DNA of 61,384 nt from Tetragenococcus sp041859945 (GCA_041859945.1 JBFLGC010000011.1:1-61384), one strand, 5' to 3'; positions 43,939 to 54,002 are shown, numbered from the stretch's first letter. Made by a program: numbers and translations. Notes: a model not told the origin generated them from the letters alone.

Positions 43939-44881
43939 AATACTCCTTTGGTAAATAAAAACGCCGATTGTCCATGCCAAAAAGTCGTTCAGTATATTCG
44001 CCCGGCTCGGTTTGCTGCAGAGCCGTCAACATCATCTGCATCGAAGCATCCAAATTGTCGATTTGGTGTAAAACTTCCGCTTCCATCAGTTGTGGGCGAA
44101 CGGGGGATCCATATTCCAATAAGCCATGGTGAGCCAAAACCATATGCCGTAATAAAACGATATCCTCTTGGTTGGCATCGATTTTTAAAATTTGACAAGT
44201 CTTAGTAATCTCTTCATCGACCAATACAAGATGACCGATCAAATTACCTGTCACCGTGTACTCGGTCGAAACTGGTCCTGTCAACTCCAATACTTTGCCC
44301 AGATCATGCAAGATCGTTCCCGCATAAAGTAAGGGAGCATTTAGATCTGGATATTCTTTAACGATACTTTGCCCCAAATGTAGCATCGTGATGGTATGAT
44401 AAGCCAGCCCACCAGCAAAGGCATGGTGATTCTTTTTAGCCGCCGGATATTCAAAAAATTCTTTTTGAAATTTATTCAATAAAAAACGTACGATGCGATT
44501 CCAATGAGGATTTGTGATTTCAAAAAGGATTTGATTTAGTTCTTCTTCCATCTCTTCACGTTTCATCGGTGCTCTTTGCATGTATTGACTGGGATCGCGA
44601 GGTTCATCTGGCGCTGCTAATCGCATTTGAAAAATTTTGACTTGGGGATTTCCTTGATAAAGTTCACGTTTACCTGAAAGTTGTACCACACGCCCAGCCA
44701 CAAAACGAGTTACTTCTTCATCTGAAGCATCCCAAAATTTACCATCGATCGTACCTGATGTATCCTGGAAAGTAAAGGCAATAAATTGTTTCCCATTCTT
44801 TGCCATGCGAACATCGGCATTTTTGATCAAAACAAACATTTGAAAATTTTCATCGACTGCTAGTTCTCTTAACTTTTTCAT
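43937..44881 (-). CDS. yhaM: 3'-5' exoribonuclease YhaM
   Basis: The 314-residue protein has an N-terminal OB fold (FVLIKNADVRMAKNGKQFIA) and an HD domain with HHAFAGGLAYHT, ILHDLGKV and LAHHGLLEYGSPV. YhaM trims RNA and single-stranded DNA 3' ends. It is the last gene of the yhaO-yhaN-yhaM unit. Confidence 0.94.
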   Translation of the reverse strand: MKKLRELAVDENFQMFVLIKNADVRMAKNGKQFIAFTFQDTSGTIDGKFWDASDEEVTRFVAGRVVQLSGKRELYQGNPQVKIFQMRLAAPDEPRDPSQYMQRAPMKREEMEEELNQILFEITNPHWNRIVRFLLNKFQKEFFEYPAAKKNHHAFAGGLAYHTITMLHLGQSIVKEYPDLNAPLLYAGTILHDLGKVLELTGPVSTEYTVTGNLIGHLVLVDEEITKTCQILKIDANQEDIVLLRHMVLAHHGLLEYGSPVRPQLMEAEVLHQIDNLDASMQMMLTALQQTEPGEYTERLFGMDNRRFYLPKEY

Positions 44882-44914
44882 AAGTTTCGTATTGACATAA
44901 CCGCAATACTTTTG

Positions 44915-47584
44915 TCACATCCTTTGCTTGATTTCGTGAACTCTTTGATTTAATCCTTGATAATAGCTTACCATTTCTTCATCAGAAGACAAACAAATCA
45001 CTTGATATTTCTTCCCAAATTCAACAAACAGTCGTGCCAATTCTTGTTTTCTTTGAGCATCATAATGTAACCAACCATCATCGATGACGACCGGGCTTAC
45101 TGCTTGATCTTGTAAAGATAGATATGCAAAACGAATAGCCATGATCAATTGATCTTTGGTTCCAGTCGAAAGCGAGTAAACGTCTAGTGTTACTTTTTGA
45201 TCAGTCACTTGTAAGATACCTTCTGCAAAAGTCACCTTGACATAGCGCCCGCTTGTCAAAATATTTAAATAATGCGAAGCTCGTTCTAGCAATTGTGGTA
45301 GTTGTTGATCAGATAGTTCTGTCGCTAAATCTGTCAAAAAATGACTCATTATTTGATTTTTACTCCATGTCAAAGCTAGTTCATTGATTTCAGATAGCAA
45401 CCGACTTTTTTCCTGATAACATTCATCGAGTGTCCCATCGGCTTGAAGTTGATCGATAAGTACTTCGATCCGTTGTTTCTCTTCCGAAAGATCTGTCGCT
45501 TCTTGATGAAGCTGTGCTTGTTGCCATTGATTATTTTTGATACGTTCGGTAAGCATTTCCCGATTGATCGGATCAGGGAAAAGAGGCATGATTGTTTGGG
45601 TCAGTTCTTCCTTACGCGCGCCCAATTTTAGTTGTTGCTCCCAATGACGCATCCAAGCTGGGATTTCGCTGGGGCTTGCCAAGCCAACTCTTTTCAATAA
45701 AGCTTCATGATTTGTTACCAACTCGGTCCGTTCCTCTTTTAATTGTTTGGCTTGTTGTGCTAACAGTGTGCTTGGTTGTTGTAAACGGGTCATTTTTTTT
45801 GCTTGCATTTTTTCCGCAAAAGTTTCCAGCGATTCGATTTGTTCTGAAACTGACTTGTTAGCTAAAGGCAACCAATCAGAAAACTCCTGCAATTCCTTGA
45901 CAAAGCGATCTTGTAAATCAGTCAGCTCTGCTAATCTTTTTTGTAACTGATGCTGTTTTGCATGTAGTTCTTGATAAGATATCGTTTCTTCATCGTAACT
46001 TCGTACCAAGCGACGCCACTGCAGATAATCTTTATTTCCTGCAAAAAAAGCTTGTATTTGTTGGATCGCATGTGTTTGTTCAGCTTCTATTTTTTTAGCC
46101 TTGGCTACTTCTTCTGCTGCTTCTTGAGCCAATGAATCTAACTGCGCTAAGTGCGCTTGCCAAATCGGAAAGGCCTGGGCCTTTTTGCCTCTCTTTTTCA
46201 TATACAGTGTCCAACCAGCTGCCAAAAGACAAACGGGCAATACAATCATCAAGCTTTTTTTCGGTAATTTAAAAATCAAGCTAACGACAAAATAGGTGAC
46301 AAAACCGGCCAAGAAAAGAAGCCAAAAATTTTTTGCTGGTTTTTGGTTTTTCAGTAATTCAGGATGTTTTTTTTCCAAATGGTCAATGTCTTTTTCCATC
46401 GTTCTTCTTTTCTCTTCGATCCAATCAATATGAAGTTTGCTTTCATTTTTTTGTTTTTCTAACTCTTCGATATGATCCAAAATCGGATAGATAGTGGTCC
46501 CCATAGATTGCGGTACTTGATTTTCGGCCCAGCCCCATTTTTTCCTGATCACAATTAGGCGCTCTTCATAATCTTGCAATTGCTCTATCAACTGCTGGAT
46601 CTGATCTTCTCTTCGAACAAGATCCACTTTCTGACGAAGCAGTTCATTGATTTTTCCTTCCTTATCCAGAAAGAAAAAGTAACTATCTGATTCTTGACCT
46701 TGTTCCAAGCGAGCCAATTCGTCTGACTTCTTTTGGATCTCATCGGTCAAATGTTGATACTCTTGATAAAAGCCCTGTAATTTATCTTTTTCAGCGCCAG
46801 ATATCTTATTTTCCCTCACCGCATCCAATTGTTGCCATTCTTCATATAAAGGCCAGTTTATCTTTTGTTGATTCAATAGTTGTTCTTCTTTTTGGAGCTT
46901 TTGGCGCGACTTTTGTAATTCAGTTTCTTGCTGATCCTTTTCAGAAAGAGACTTATAAGCAGCTTTTATCGTTGTTTCATATCTTTCTTTTTCCGCAATT
47001 TTTTGAATTAACTTTTGATAGTTTTTAAGTTGCTGATTTAAAGGCAACCGCTGACCTTTTTGCTTGTAAAGAAGTCGATTTTCTTTTTGATATTCTTGGA
47101 TCTTATTCATCAATTGATTGCTACCAGAGATGCCTAAAGAAAGTAAGGAAGCGTGCAATTCGCCTTCTTGCAAACGATCTATTTGTGCTAATTGCTCTTG
47201 TTGAAAAGTGAATACCTCTTGAAAAACTTGTAAATTCAGTGGGCTGAGTATTGATTCAAGGAGTCTTTCATCACCTACTCTATCATCGACCCATACTTTG
47301 GCCCTGCCACGATTGATTTGCCGAAATCGTTCGATATAGACTTCTCCATGAGACTCTATCTCTAACCATAGTTTACCGCCATAAGCGGTGCCATCTTTAG
47401 GCGTATAATCTCGACGTCTGCTACTTTTTTTAGGAAAACCAAACAACATGGCTTGAATGAACTGATAGAGTGTCGACTTGCCTACTTCGTTTTTCCCGTA
47501 AAATAATTGATTGCCCGCCTGAAAGGAAAAAGTTTGGTTGCGAAAATGACCAAACCCAGTGATTTCTGCCTTAATCAGCCTCAT
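44915..47584 (-). CDS. yhaN: YhaN, SbcC/Rad50-like ATPase
   Basis: The 889-residue protein has FYGKNEVGKSTLYQF (Walker A) at the N-terminus and a C-terminal YSLSTGTKDQLIMAIRFA/VVIDDGW signature and Walker B, separated by about 600 residues of coiled coil. Two hydrophobic segments in the middle (near residues 420-465) are predicted membrane helices, an unusual feature that anchors it. It overlaps yhaO by 14 bases. With YhaO it forms an SbcCD-like complex of uncertain function. Confidence 0.92.
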   Translation of the reverse strand: MRLIKAEITGFGHFRNQTFSFQAGNQLFYGKNEVGKSTLYQFIQAMLFGFPKKSSRRRDYTPKDGTAYGGKLWLEIESHGEVYIERFRQINRGRAKVWVDDRVGDERLLESILSPLNLQVFQEVFTFQQEQLAQIDRLQEGELHASLLSLGISGSNQLMNKIQEYQKENRLLYKQKGQRLPLNQQLKNYQKLIQKIAEKERYETTIKAAYKSLSEKDQQETELQKSRQKLQKEEQLLNQQKINWPLYEEWQQLDAVRENKISGAEKDKLQGFYQEYQHLTDEIQKKSDELARLEQGQESDSYFFFLDKEGKINELLRQKVDLVRREDQIQQLIEQLQDYEERLIVIRKKWGWAENQVPQSMGTTIYPILDHIEELEKQKNESKLHIDWIEEKRRTMEKDIDHLEKKHPELLKNQKPAKNFWLLFLAGFVTYFVVSLIFKLPKKSLMIVLPVCLLAAGWTLYMKKRGKKAQAFPIWQAHLAQLDSLAQEAAEEVAKAKKIEAEQTHAIQQIQAFFAGNKDYLQWRRLVRSYDEETISYQELHAKQHQLQKRLAELTDLQDRFVKELQEFSDWLPLANKSVSEQIESLETFAEKMQAKKMTRLQQPSTLLAQQAKQLKEERTELVTNHEALLKRVGLASPSEIPAWMRHWEQQLKLGARKEELTQTIMPLFPDPINREMLTERIKNNQWQQAQLHQEATDLSEEKQRIEVLIDQLQADGTLDECYQEKSRLLSEINELALTWSKNQIMSHFLTDLATELSDQQLPQLLERASHYLNILTSGRYVKVTFAEGILQVTDQKVTLDVYSLSTGTKDQLIMAIRFAYLSLQDQAVSPVVIDDGWLHYDAQRKQELARLFVEFGKKYQVICLSSDEEMVSYYQGLNQRVHEIKQRM

Positions 47585-48767
47585 CTTGATCCCTCCAACT
47601 AAATGAATGTATCAATTCTTGTTCTACTTCTATAAAGGTATCACGTTTTAAATTTTTTCTTAACTCACTTGGGAAAAGCGGATTTTGGTATAATTCAGCA
47701 ACCATCTCTGCAAAAATGGGGTTCTCTTGATAAGTTCTCAATAATTGTTCTTTAAATGAAGGATCAGCCGCTAAAATCATTTTATGCGGGCTTTCTACTT
47801 CTTGAGTCGACAATTCATAAATCATCTGTTGCCAATGTTTGTCAGCAAAACTGGCATTGAGATAAGCGATCAGCTCTGCTTTCTCCTTTTCTGATAACCA
47901 GTTTTTCGGTAAATGGTCCCTACCATAGAAGATGATTTTTATCAACTCTTGTCGTGATCGATCAAACATTTTTTCTACCTTTTGTAAAACTTCTTTTTGA
48001 TTGGTCACCCCAGATAGATCTACTTGTTTCTGACACCAAGTAACAGCAGCTACTTGGCGGGCTTGCCAATGTATTTTCCCTGAATCTATCTCTACTAATA
48101 CGACACCGGTACGTTCTTCTTTTTGAGTATGACCTTGGGGTGTCCCCGGGTAAAGGACTGGTGGTTGTTCTGCCAAAACAGTGGGTACATGAATGTGACC
48201 CAAAGCCCAATAGTCGTAACCTTTTTGCTTTAATTCTTGCACTTGAAACGGAGCAAACATGGTCGAGCCTGGATCGCCATGATAAAGCCCAATATGGATA
48301 TCAGCCTGTTTCATTGGAAACTCAAGTGCCTTATCGATCGATAAATGAGGCTTTTGATAGCTAAAACCACTGATGGCTACTATTTTTCCCTCTCTTGATT
48401 TTATTCGATAGGTTTTCACAGTTTCTTCTGTAAATAAATGTACATTTTCAGGAAATTCAAACCAATAGCGTTCCTTCTCATAATAATCATGATTGCCAAA
48501 AATCATATAAACAAGGATGTTCGCCTCCTTTAAGCGTTCCATTTGGGTCACAAAATGGTATTGCGTTTTAAAGGTAGGCCGATTTTGATGAAATGTATCG
48601 CCGGCGAACAGGATAAACTCCACTTTTTCTGTGATGGCCAATGAAACAATATTTTCTAAGACCTGTTCGTTGTTTTCAAGTAATTTTGCTACTTGATCAC
48701 TAATCGTATGTAAGCCTTCGAAGGCGCGATCTAAATGCAGATCAGCACAATGTAAGAATCGCAGCAT
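47571..48767 (-). CDS. yhaO: YhaO, SbcD/Mre11-like metallophosphoesterase
   Basis: The 398-residue protein has the phosphodiesterase motifs HCADLHLDRAF, LFAGDTFHQNRP, FGNHDYYEK and YHGDPGS/ALGHIHVP. It resembles the nuclease subunit of SbcCD. GGAGG lies before the ATG. First gene of the yhaO-yhaN-yhaM unit. Confidence 0.93.
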   Translation of the reverse strand: MLRFLHCADLHLDRAFEGLHTISDQVAKLLENNEQVLENIVSLAITEKVEFILFAGDTFHQNRPTFKTQYHFVTQMERLKEANILVYMIFGNHDYYEKERYWFEFPENVHLFTEETVKTYRIKSREGKIVAISGFSYQKPHLSIDKALEFPMKQADIHIGLYHGDPGSTMFAPFQVQELKQKGYDYWALGHIHVPTVLAEQPPVLYPGTPQGHTQKEERTGVVLVEIDSGKIHWQARQVAAVTWCQKQVDLSGVTNQKEVLQKVEKMFDRSRQELIKIIFYGRDHLPKNWLSEKEKAELIAYLNASFADKHWQQMIYELSTQEVESPHKMILAADPSFKEQLLRTYQENPIFAEMVAELYQNPLFPSELRKNLKRDTFIEVEQELIHSFSWRDQDEAD

Positions 48768-48902
48768 AGCACATCCTCCTTTTTATTTATTTTAGCATGA
48801 TTTAAGAAAAAAAACAGCACAAAGAGAAAATTAGTTCGTTAAAATTAAAAAATACTCCGATCTTATAATGCTCTTCAAACACTAGAAGCTTTACTTGCAA
48901 TA

Positions 48903-48942
48903 TGTTATACTTACCTAGGTGATACCTAGATAACACCTAGGT
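48903..48942 (+). promoter_or_regulatory. Extended -10 promoter followed by three 11-bp-phased repeats
   Basis: TG, T, TATACT (48906-48911) is followed at once by ACCTAG at 48913, 48924 and 48935: three direct repeats exactly 11 bases apart, ending before AAGGAGG. Spacing of one helical turn places all copies on one DNA face. They overlap the transcription start and are probably the autoregulatory operator of the downstream DNA-binding protein. Confidence 0.7.
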
Positions 48943-48964
48943 AAAGACTAAGGAGGAACTCTAT

Positions 48965-49510
48965 ATGGAATCAACAGACAAAACACTGACACAATTAGCA
49001 AACGAATTGAATGTCTCCCGTGACAAGATCATTTACCGTTATAAAAAGCTTCCTGAAGAGGATTATTATAAAGAGAGTAACACGATCTATATTAGAAAAA
49101 AAGGTGTTGAAAAGATCAAAGAAGAATTACAAGATGAAATCACCGAGGAACAAACCGATGAGTACTCTGAAAATCCTAGCTTGGATTATCTTATCGAACA
49201 GCTAAACAAAAAAGATGAACAAATCGAGCAACTCCACAAATTGATCGACCAACAACAACAATTGAACGCTGAAGATAAAAAACTGATCAAGGAGTTGAAC
49301 AAACACTTAGCAATCGAGGCTCCCAAAGAAGAAAACGAGGCAGTTGACAGCGAAGAAAATGAAAAAGAAGCTAAACTGGCTGAAACCTTGGCCGAAAATA
49401 GTAAGCAACTCTTAGCCTTGCAAGAACGACTCCAAAAAATGGAACAAAACCAAGTCGAACAAGAAAAAGTAACCGAAGTTCAAAAAAAATGGTATCAATT
49501 TTGGAAATAA
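48965..49510 (+). CDS. DUF536-type plasmid accessory/DNA-binding protein
   Basis: The 181-residue protein has an N-terminal helix-turn-helix-like region (LTQLANELNVSRDKIIYRYK), a central DUF536-like coiled coil (LNKKDEQIEQLHKLIDQQQQ), a long acidic helix and the C-terminal KKWYQFWK. Such proteins usually accompany RepA_N or theta replication genes on enterococcal and lactobacillal plasmids. Here it is alone, between yhaO and yheA, with no replication gene nearby. AAGGAGG precedes the ATG. It may be a domesticated plasmid gene. Confidence 0.8.
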   Translation: MESTDKTLTQLANELNVSRDKIIYRYKKLPEEDYYKESNTIYIRKKGVEKIKEELQDEITEEQTDEYSENPSLDYLIEQLNKKDEQIEQLHKLIDQQQQLNAEDKKLIKELNKHLAIEAPKEENEAVDSEENEKEAKLAETLAENSKQLLALQERLQKMEQNQVEQEKVTEVQKKWYQFWK

Positions 49511-49555
49511 AAAAGCTCAGAAAACAGGATTGACTTGTTTTCTGAGCTTTTATTT
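49511..49555 (+). terminator. Bidirectional terminator between the DUF536 gene and yheA
   Basis: AAAAGCTCAGAAAACA (49511-49526) pairs with TGTTTTCTGAGCTTTT (49536-49551) with A/T-runs on both sides. Confidence 0.88.
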
Positions 49556-49897
49556 TTATCCTTCATATAATTCCCGCAGTGGGTCCATGATGATGCGATT
49601 CAGATCATTAATCACAAGGCTAAAGCTTTGTTCTTTGTCCATCAAGTCTTTGATCAAAGGTTCTTTTTGGATGCGTTCCGCTAATTTTTGGGCTTTTGCA
49701 GCATCGTCATCAGTCATTTCTTCACCGGCTGCCATGCGTTGCTGAATGTCTTGTTGAAAGCTTTGAAATTCCTTAAATAAGTCATAGGCTGGTTTCGATT
49801 CTTTCAATTTTCCAAATGATGCATTTAAAGCTTTGAATTGATCCAAATCACGGATCTCACGTTCTAATTGATTGGCTGTATCATATACATTTGCCAT
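49556..49897 (-). CDS. yheA: YlbF/YheA-family small helical protein
   Basis: The 113-residue all-helical protein (ANQLEREIRDLDQFKAL, KPAYDLFKEFQSFQQDIQQ) belongs to the YheA/YmcA/YlbF group (UPF0342). Relatives act as RNase Y specificity factors or regulators; the role of YheA itself is unclear. It follows the PBP gene by 63 bases. Confidence 0.88.
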   Translation of the reverse strand: MANVYDTANQLEREIRDLDQFKALNASFGKLKESKPAYDLFKEFQSFQQDIQQRMAAGEEMTDDDAAKAQKLAERIQKEPLIKDLMDKEQSFSLVINDLNRIIMDPLRELYEG

Positions 49898-49960
49898 AGC
49901 TATCCCTCACTTTTATTAATAGTATCTTTATTGTAACATTTTAAATTGGGATTGGCTAAT

Positions 49961-52129
49961 CTATTCTTCATTATTGAAACGATCGCGAAATTGTTGTAAA
50001 GCATCTTTGGCCTTCTCCCCAAAAACATCCAATCCTTCTTTGGCCTTCTCTTTAAAGCTATCCAAGCCTTTTTGTGCTTTCTCTTTGATCTCATTCCACT
50101 CTTGATCATTTTGGCTCTGGTTTTCATCGACTTCATCGGCTGCCATCATTTTCCCACCAGTCGCATAGGCATCGGCTACGGTAAAGCTATTGCCAGCTGA
50201 ATAAGGTAAGATGCCTGATGCTTCGGATTGAAAAACATAACCGACTGTATCCCCACTTGTACCATCATAATTGCGATTTTTATCGCCTTTTTCAAATCCT
50301 AGCCAAGTAGAGATCACTACGTCTGGTGTGAAACCAATGATCCATTGATCATTATTTTTATCAGGATCATCTTCAGCTTCGGTGGTCCCTGTTTTACCAG
50401 CAATCGTATAGCCAGAAACGTTCGCATTGACTGCCGTTCCGTTAGAAAAAGTCCCTAACAGCATGCTAGTCATTTCGTCGGCTGTTTCTTGGGAAATCAC
50501 TTTTTTCCCTTTTGGTGTCGAATTATCTACAATAACCGCTCCAGTCGAATCAATGATCTTCGTGATCAGATGGGGTGAATAAAGGGTGCCGCCATTAGCG
50601 AAAACGCCATAAGCTGCCGCCATGGTCATAGGTGAAGCTCCATATTGTAGGCCCCCTAAAGCCAAGCCATAGTATTTATCTGATTCGGTCAGATCCAAGC
50701 CAAATTCCTTCGTTTTATTATAGCCACGTTCCAAACCAATCTCATGCAATAGCCAAACAGCTGGCAGATTCAAGCTTTGGGCCACTGCTTGATACATCGG
50801 CACTTCACTTTGATAGGTCCCATCAAAGTTTTTGGCCTCATAATAGTCTTGCGGTTCATCCTTTAAAATACTATCTGGTAAGTAGCCAGCTTCAAGTGCC
50901 GGAGCATAGACGCTGAGTGGCTTGATCGTCGAACCAGGTGAACGTTTCATACTCGTCGCGAAGTTGAAGCCTCTAAAGGTGTACTCGCCACGACGACCGA
51001 CCAAGGCTTCTACACCACCAGTTTGAGGATCTAAGGCCAGCGAGGCCGATTGAACCATCGTACCATCTAAGGCATCAGGAGGAAAATTAGCCTCATTGTT
51101 GTAAGTGGCTTGCATATTGGCCTGATAATTTTGATTCAGATTCGTGTATATCTTGTAGCCGCGCTGCATAATGGCATCTTGATTTAACCCATAGTCATTG
51201 ACAGCTTCATCGATCACCGCATCAAAATAATAAGGGTAGCGATAACCTTCCGAACTTTCCTCATAGGTATCATTCAATAAGTCACCTAGAGCTACTTGCG
51301 CTTGTTCGTCAGCTTCTTCCTGACTGAGCTTACCGTTATCGACCATGACCTGTAAAACCGTATCACGACGATTGGTAGCAGCCTCTAAGTCATCAAGGGG
51401 ATTATAGATCGATGGGCCTTTGAGCATTCCTACAAGTGTAGCGGCCTCGCCGACGGAAACATTGGTTGCATCGACACCAAAATATTTGCGAGACGCATCT
51501 TGAATGCCCCAGACCCCACTACCATAATAGGATTTATTTAAATACATGCTCAAAATCTCATCTTTGCTATAATGTTTCTCGATTTCGATGGCCAGAAAAA
51601 GTTCCTTGGCTTTTCGAGTCAAAGTCTGATCTAAGGTCAAATAAGCATTTTTAGCTAATTGTTGGGTGATCGTACTACCACCACCGCCAGAAGTATTGCC
51701 CCGCAAAACAACTCGTACAGCTGCCCGCGCGATCCCTTTGATATCAAAGCCATGATGCGAATAAAAACTGCGGTCTTCCGTTGAGATCACCGCATCGATG
51801 ATATAAGGCGAGATCCCATCGATATCGACATACGTTCCTTTTTGAGACGAGAGCTTGCCGGCTTCTTCGTTGTCTTGATCATAAAAAACCGTGGCTTCTT
51901 TAAGACCTGATTCTAACTCCGAAACCTTGGTCGTCTTGGCAATATAAAACAAATAAATACTACTGATCAAAACAACGACTAAGCCTACCAACAAAATGAT
52001 CTTATTGACGTGATACTTTTTCCAGATCCGTTTACGCCATTGGTGCAAGCGACTCAAATAAGGCCTGAGCCAGTGCCAAAAACGTTGTAGATATTCTTTT
52101 ATATTTCTTAAAAAGGCTTTAAAATCCAT
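49961..52129 (-). CDS. Class A penicillin-binding protein (PBP2A-like)
   Basis: The 722-residue protein has a cytoplasmic basic N-terminus, one membrane helix (about 43-65), a transglycosylase domain (EDRSFYSHHGFD, GGSTITQQLAKNAY) and a transpeptidase domain with SPGSTIKP (nucleophile), SLN and KTGTTE. It polymerises and cross-links peptidoglycan on the outer membrane face. The last 80 residues are an acidic/Lys-rich helical tail with near-repeats of LDSFKEKAKEGLDVFGEKAK, unusual for the class. Confidence 0.92.
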   Translation of the reverse strand: MDFKAFLRNIKEYLQRFWHWLRPYLSRLHQWRKRIWKKYHVNKIILLVGLVVVLISSIYLFYIAKTTKVSELESGLKEATVFYDQDNEEAGKLSSQKGTYVDIDGISPYIIDAVISTEDRSFYSHHGFDIKGIARAAVRVVLRGNTSGGGGSTITQQLAKNAYLTLDQTLTRKAKELFLAIEIEKHYSKDEILSMYLNKSYYGSGVWGIQDASRKYFGVDATNVSVGEAATLVGMLKGPSIYNPLDDLEAATNRRDTVLQVMVDNGKLSQEEADEQAQVALGDLLNDTYEESSEGYRYPYYFDAVIDEAVNDYGLNQDAIMQRGYKIYTNLNQNYQANMQATYNNEANFPPDALDGTMVQSASLALDPQTGGVEALVGRRGEYTFRGFNFATSMKRSPGSTIKPLSVYAPALEAGYLPDSILKDEPQDYYEAKNFDGTYQSEVPMYQAVAQSLNLPAVWLLHEIGLERGYNKTKEFGLDLTESDKYYGLALGGLQYGASPMTMAAAYGVFANGGTLYSPHLITKIIDSTGAVIVDNSTPKGKKVISQETADEMTSMLLGTFSNGTAVNANVSGYTIAGKTGTTEAEDDPDKNNDQWIIGFTPDVVISTWLGFEKGDKNRNYDGTSGDTVGYVFQSEASGILPYSAGNSFTVADAYATGGKMMAADEVDENQSQNDQEWNEIKEKAQKGLDSFKEKAKEGLDVFGEKAKDALQQFRDRFNNEE

Positions 52130-52266
52130 GAGCGCCCTCCTGTTTTATCTTACTATTACTTACAGTGTAGCATATTTTTTTTAAGAAAAAATACGTCTCA
52201 AGTTGGAAACTTGCTTGCAAAGTATAGCACAAAGGCTTTATTTTTTTCTTAAATTTCTCCTAAAAA

Positions 52267-52275
52267 TGTTATAAT
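52267..52275 (+). promoter_or_regulatory. Extended -10 promoter of the RluA-family gene
   Basis: TG, T, TATAAT (52270-52275) lies 22 bases before the ATG, with GAAAGGAG between. Confidence 0.55.
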
Positions 52276-52297
52276 ACGAAAGAAAGGAGCATAACTC

Positions 52298-53158
52298 ATG
52301 GATTATACAATGATTTTACCGCCAAAGCAAAAACCACTCACCGTCCGTGAACTATTAGAAGAAGAATGGTTAGTTCCTCGGAAAGTGCGTCATTTCTTGC
52401 GAATACGTAAAAATGTTTGGGTCAATGATGAAATAGCAACTTTTCAGCAATTTGTACAAGCTGGTGACCATGTCACTTTACGCATCGAAGCAGCTGATTA
52501 TTCCTATCAAGAAATAGCCTTGGGTGATCCCAGTCTCATTGAAGTCCTTTTTGAAGACGAACATCTTATTATCGTCAACAAGCCAGCTAGGATCAAGACT
52601 CATCCTAATCAACCCGACGAAACAAACACCTTATTGAATCATCTCAACGCTTATTTAGCTAAAAAAGGGGAACGGGCTTATGTCGTTCATCGCCTCGACA
52701 AAGAAACAAGTGGCGTCATATTATTTGCTAAAAATCCTCTGGTCCTACCGATCTTGGGACGTTTATTAGAACAAAAACAGATCTATCGTCGTTACCAAGC
52801 CATCGTCTATGGAAAAGTTGGCCAAGCTATCACTATTGATCAGCCGATCGGGCACAATCGACATGATCGACGCAAACGAGTGGTCGATCTTCACCATGGG
52901 AAAAAAGCGGTCACCCACATTACCGTCCATCGTTCTGAAAAGGAGACCAGCGAACTTTTTTGCATCCTAGATACTGGCCGCACACATCAAATCCGTGTCC
53001 ATTTAGCGAGCATCGGTCATCCCATCGTTGGCGATCCCCTTTATCAAAATAAAAAAGGAGACCGTTTGATGTTGCATGCTTATGAAATGTATTTTCTACA
53101 TCCGTTCACCAAAGAAAAAATGAAAATAACCGCCAAACCAGGGCTCTGGGAAGACTAG
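52298..53158 (+). CDS. RluA-family pseudouridine synthase
   Basis: The 286-residue protein has a short S4-like N-terminus and HRLDKETSGVILFAKN, which carries the catalytic Asp, followed by DTGRTHQIRVHLASIGHPI. Target could be 23S rRNA or tRNA; which one cannot be told from the sequence. Confidence 0.93.
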   Translation: MDYTMILPPKQKPLTVRELLEEEWLVPRKVRHFLRIRKNVWVNDEIATFQQFVQAGDHVTLRIEAADYSYQEIALGDPSLIEVLFEDEHLIIVNKPARIKTHPNQPDETNTLLNHLNAYLAKKGERAYVVHRLDKETSGVILFAKNPLVLPILGRLLEQKQIYRRYQAIVYGKVGQAITIDQPIGHNRHDRRKRVVDLHHGKKAVTHITVHRSEKETSELFCILDTGRTHQIRVHLASIGHPIVGDPLYQNKKGDRLMLHAYEMYFLHPFTKEKMKITAKPGLWED

Positions 53159-53276
53159 CAGATGACTATGGTTGTTGCCTTCTAATAGCAGCAGTCCTAG
53201 ATAAAATTGGGAAACTGTACCGCTAAGAAAAAAGAGGATAGGTCTAAAAAGGATAGGTTGACAAGTAACGACATTC

Positions 53277-54002
53277 TTAAATGTCATTTTGCTTTAATGC
53301 GGTTATTTCTATTTTAGTTAACAAACGATAGGCTCCCAAAGCTAAATTCTTGTCTAGCTTCAAGTTGCCCATACGGAGGCGTTTTAAATAAAGAACTTCT
53401 TTACCAACTGTATGAACCATCCGTTTGACTTGGTGGAATTTGCCTTCTTGTAGGATCAAATGGATCGTTGATTGCTGTTTTGCTTCATCGGTTTTTTCTA
53501 TTAAAAGCTCGGCCGGACGACACTGTTCGCCGCCATCGATGACAAGTCCTGCGGCAAAGGTGCGTATATCTTCTTCTGTCATGATCCCATCCACAATGGC
53601 TACATATTCTTTCTCCACATGATGTTTTGGCGACAATAAACGATGTGCCAAAGGACCGTCATTTGTGATCAAAAGCAACCCTTCTGTATCTTTATCCAAA
53701 CGTCCCACCGGAAAGAGGTCGCTGCGATGGTCTTTTTCGTTGAATAGATCCATGACGGTTCGCTCGCTTTTGTCTTCAGTAGCCGTGATCACACCTTGAG
53801 GTTTGTTCAGCAAATAATAAAAATATTTTTGATAGTTGATTTTATTGTCTTCAAAAAAAATAGTGTCTTTTATTTCGTCAACTTGAAATTTGTCAGAACG
53901 AATCACCTTACCATTTACCTTGATTTTACCTTTTTTGATCAAACTTTTAACTTCTTTACGCGAACCTAAGCCCATATCCGCTAAAAATTTATCTAATCGC
54001 AT
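53277..54002 (-). CDS. rsuA: RsuA-family 16S rRNA pseudouridine synthase
   Basis: The 241-residue protein has an S4 domain (MRLDKFLADMGLGSRKEVKSL) and GRLDKDTEGLLLITNDG with the catalytic Asp, then GKFHQVKRM. This is the RsuA/RluB/E/F branch; RsuA modifies U516 of 16S rRNA. AAGGAG precedes the ATG at 54002; the frame open upstream has no start signal. Confidence 0.9.
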   Translation of the reverse strand: MRLDKFLADMGLGSRKEVKSLIKKGKIKVNGKVIRSDKFQVDEIKDTIFFEDNKINYQKYFYYLLNKPQGVITATEDKSERTVMDLFNEKDHRSDLFPVGRLDKDTEGLLLITNDGPLAHRLLSPKHHVEKEYVAIVDGIMTEEDIRTFAAGLVIDGGEQCRPAELLIEKTDEAKQQSTIHLILQEGKFHQVKRMVHTVGKEVLYLKRLRMGNLKLDKNLALGAYRLLTKIEITALKQNDI

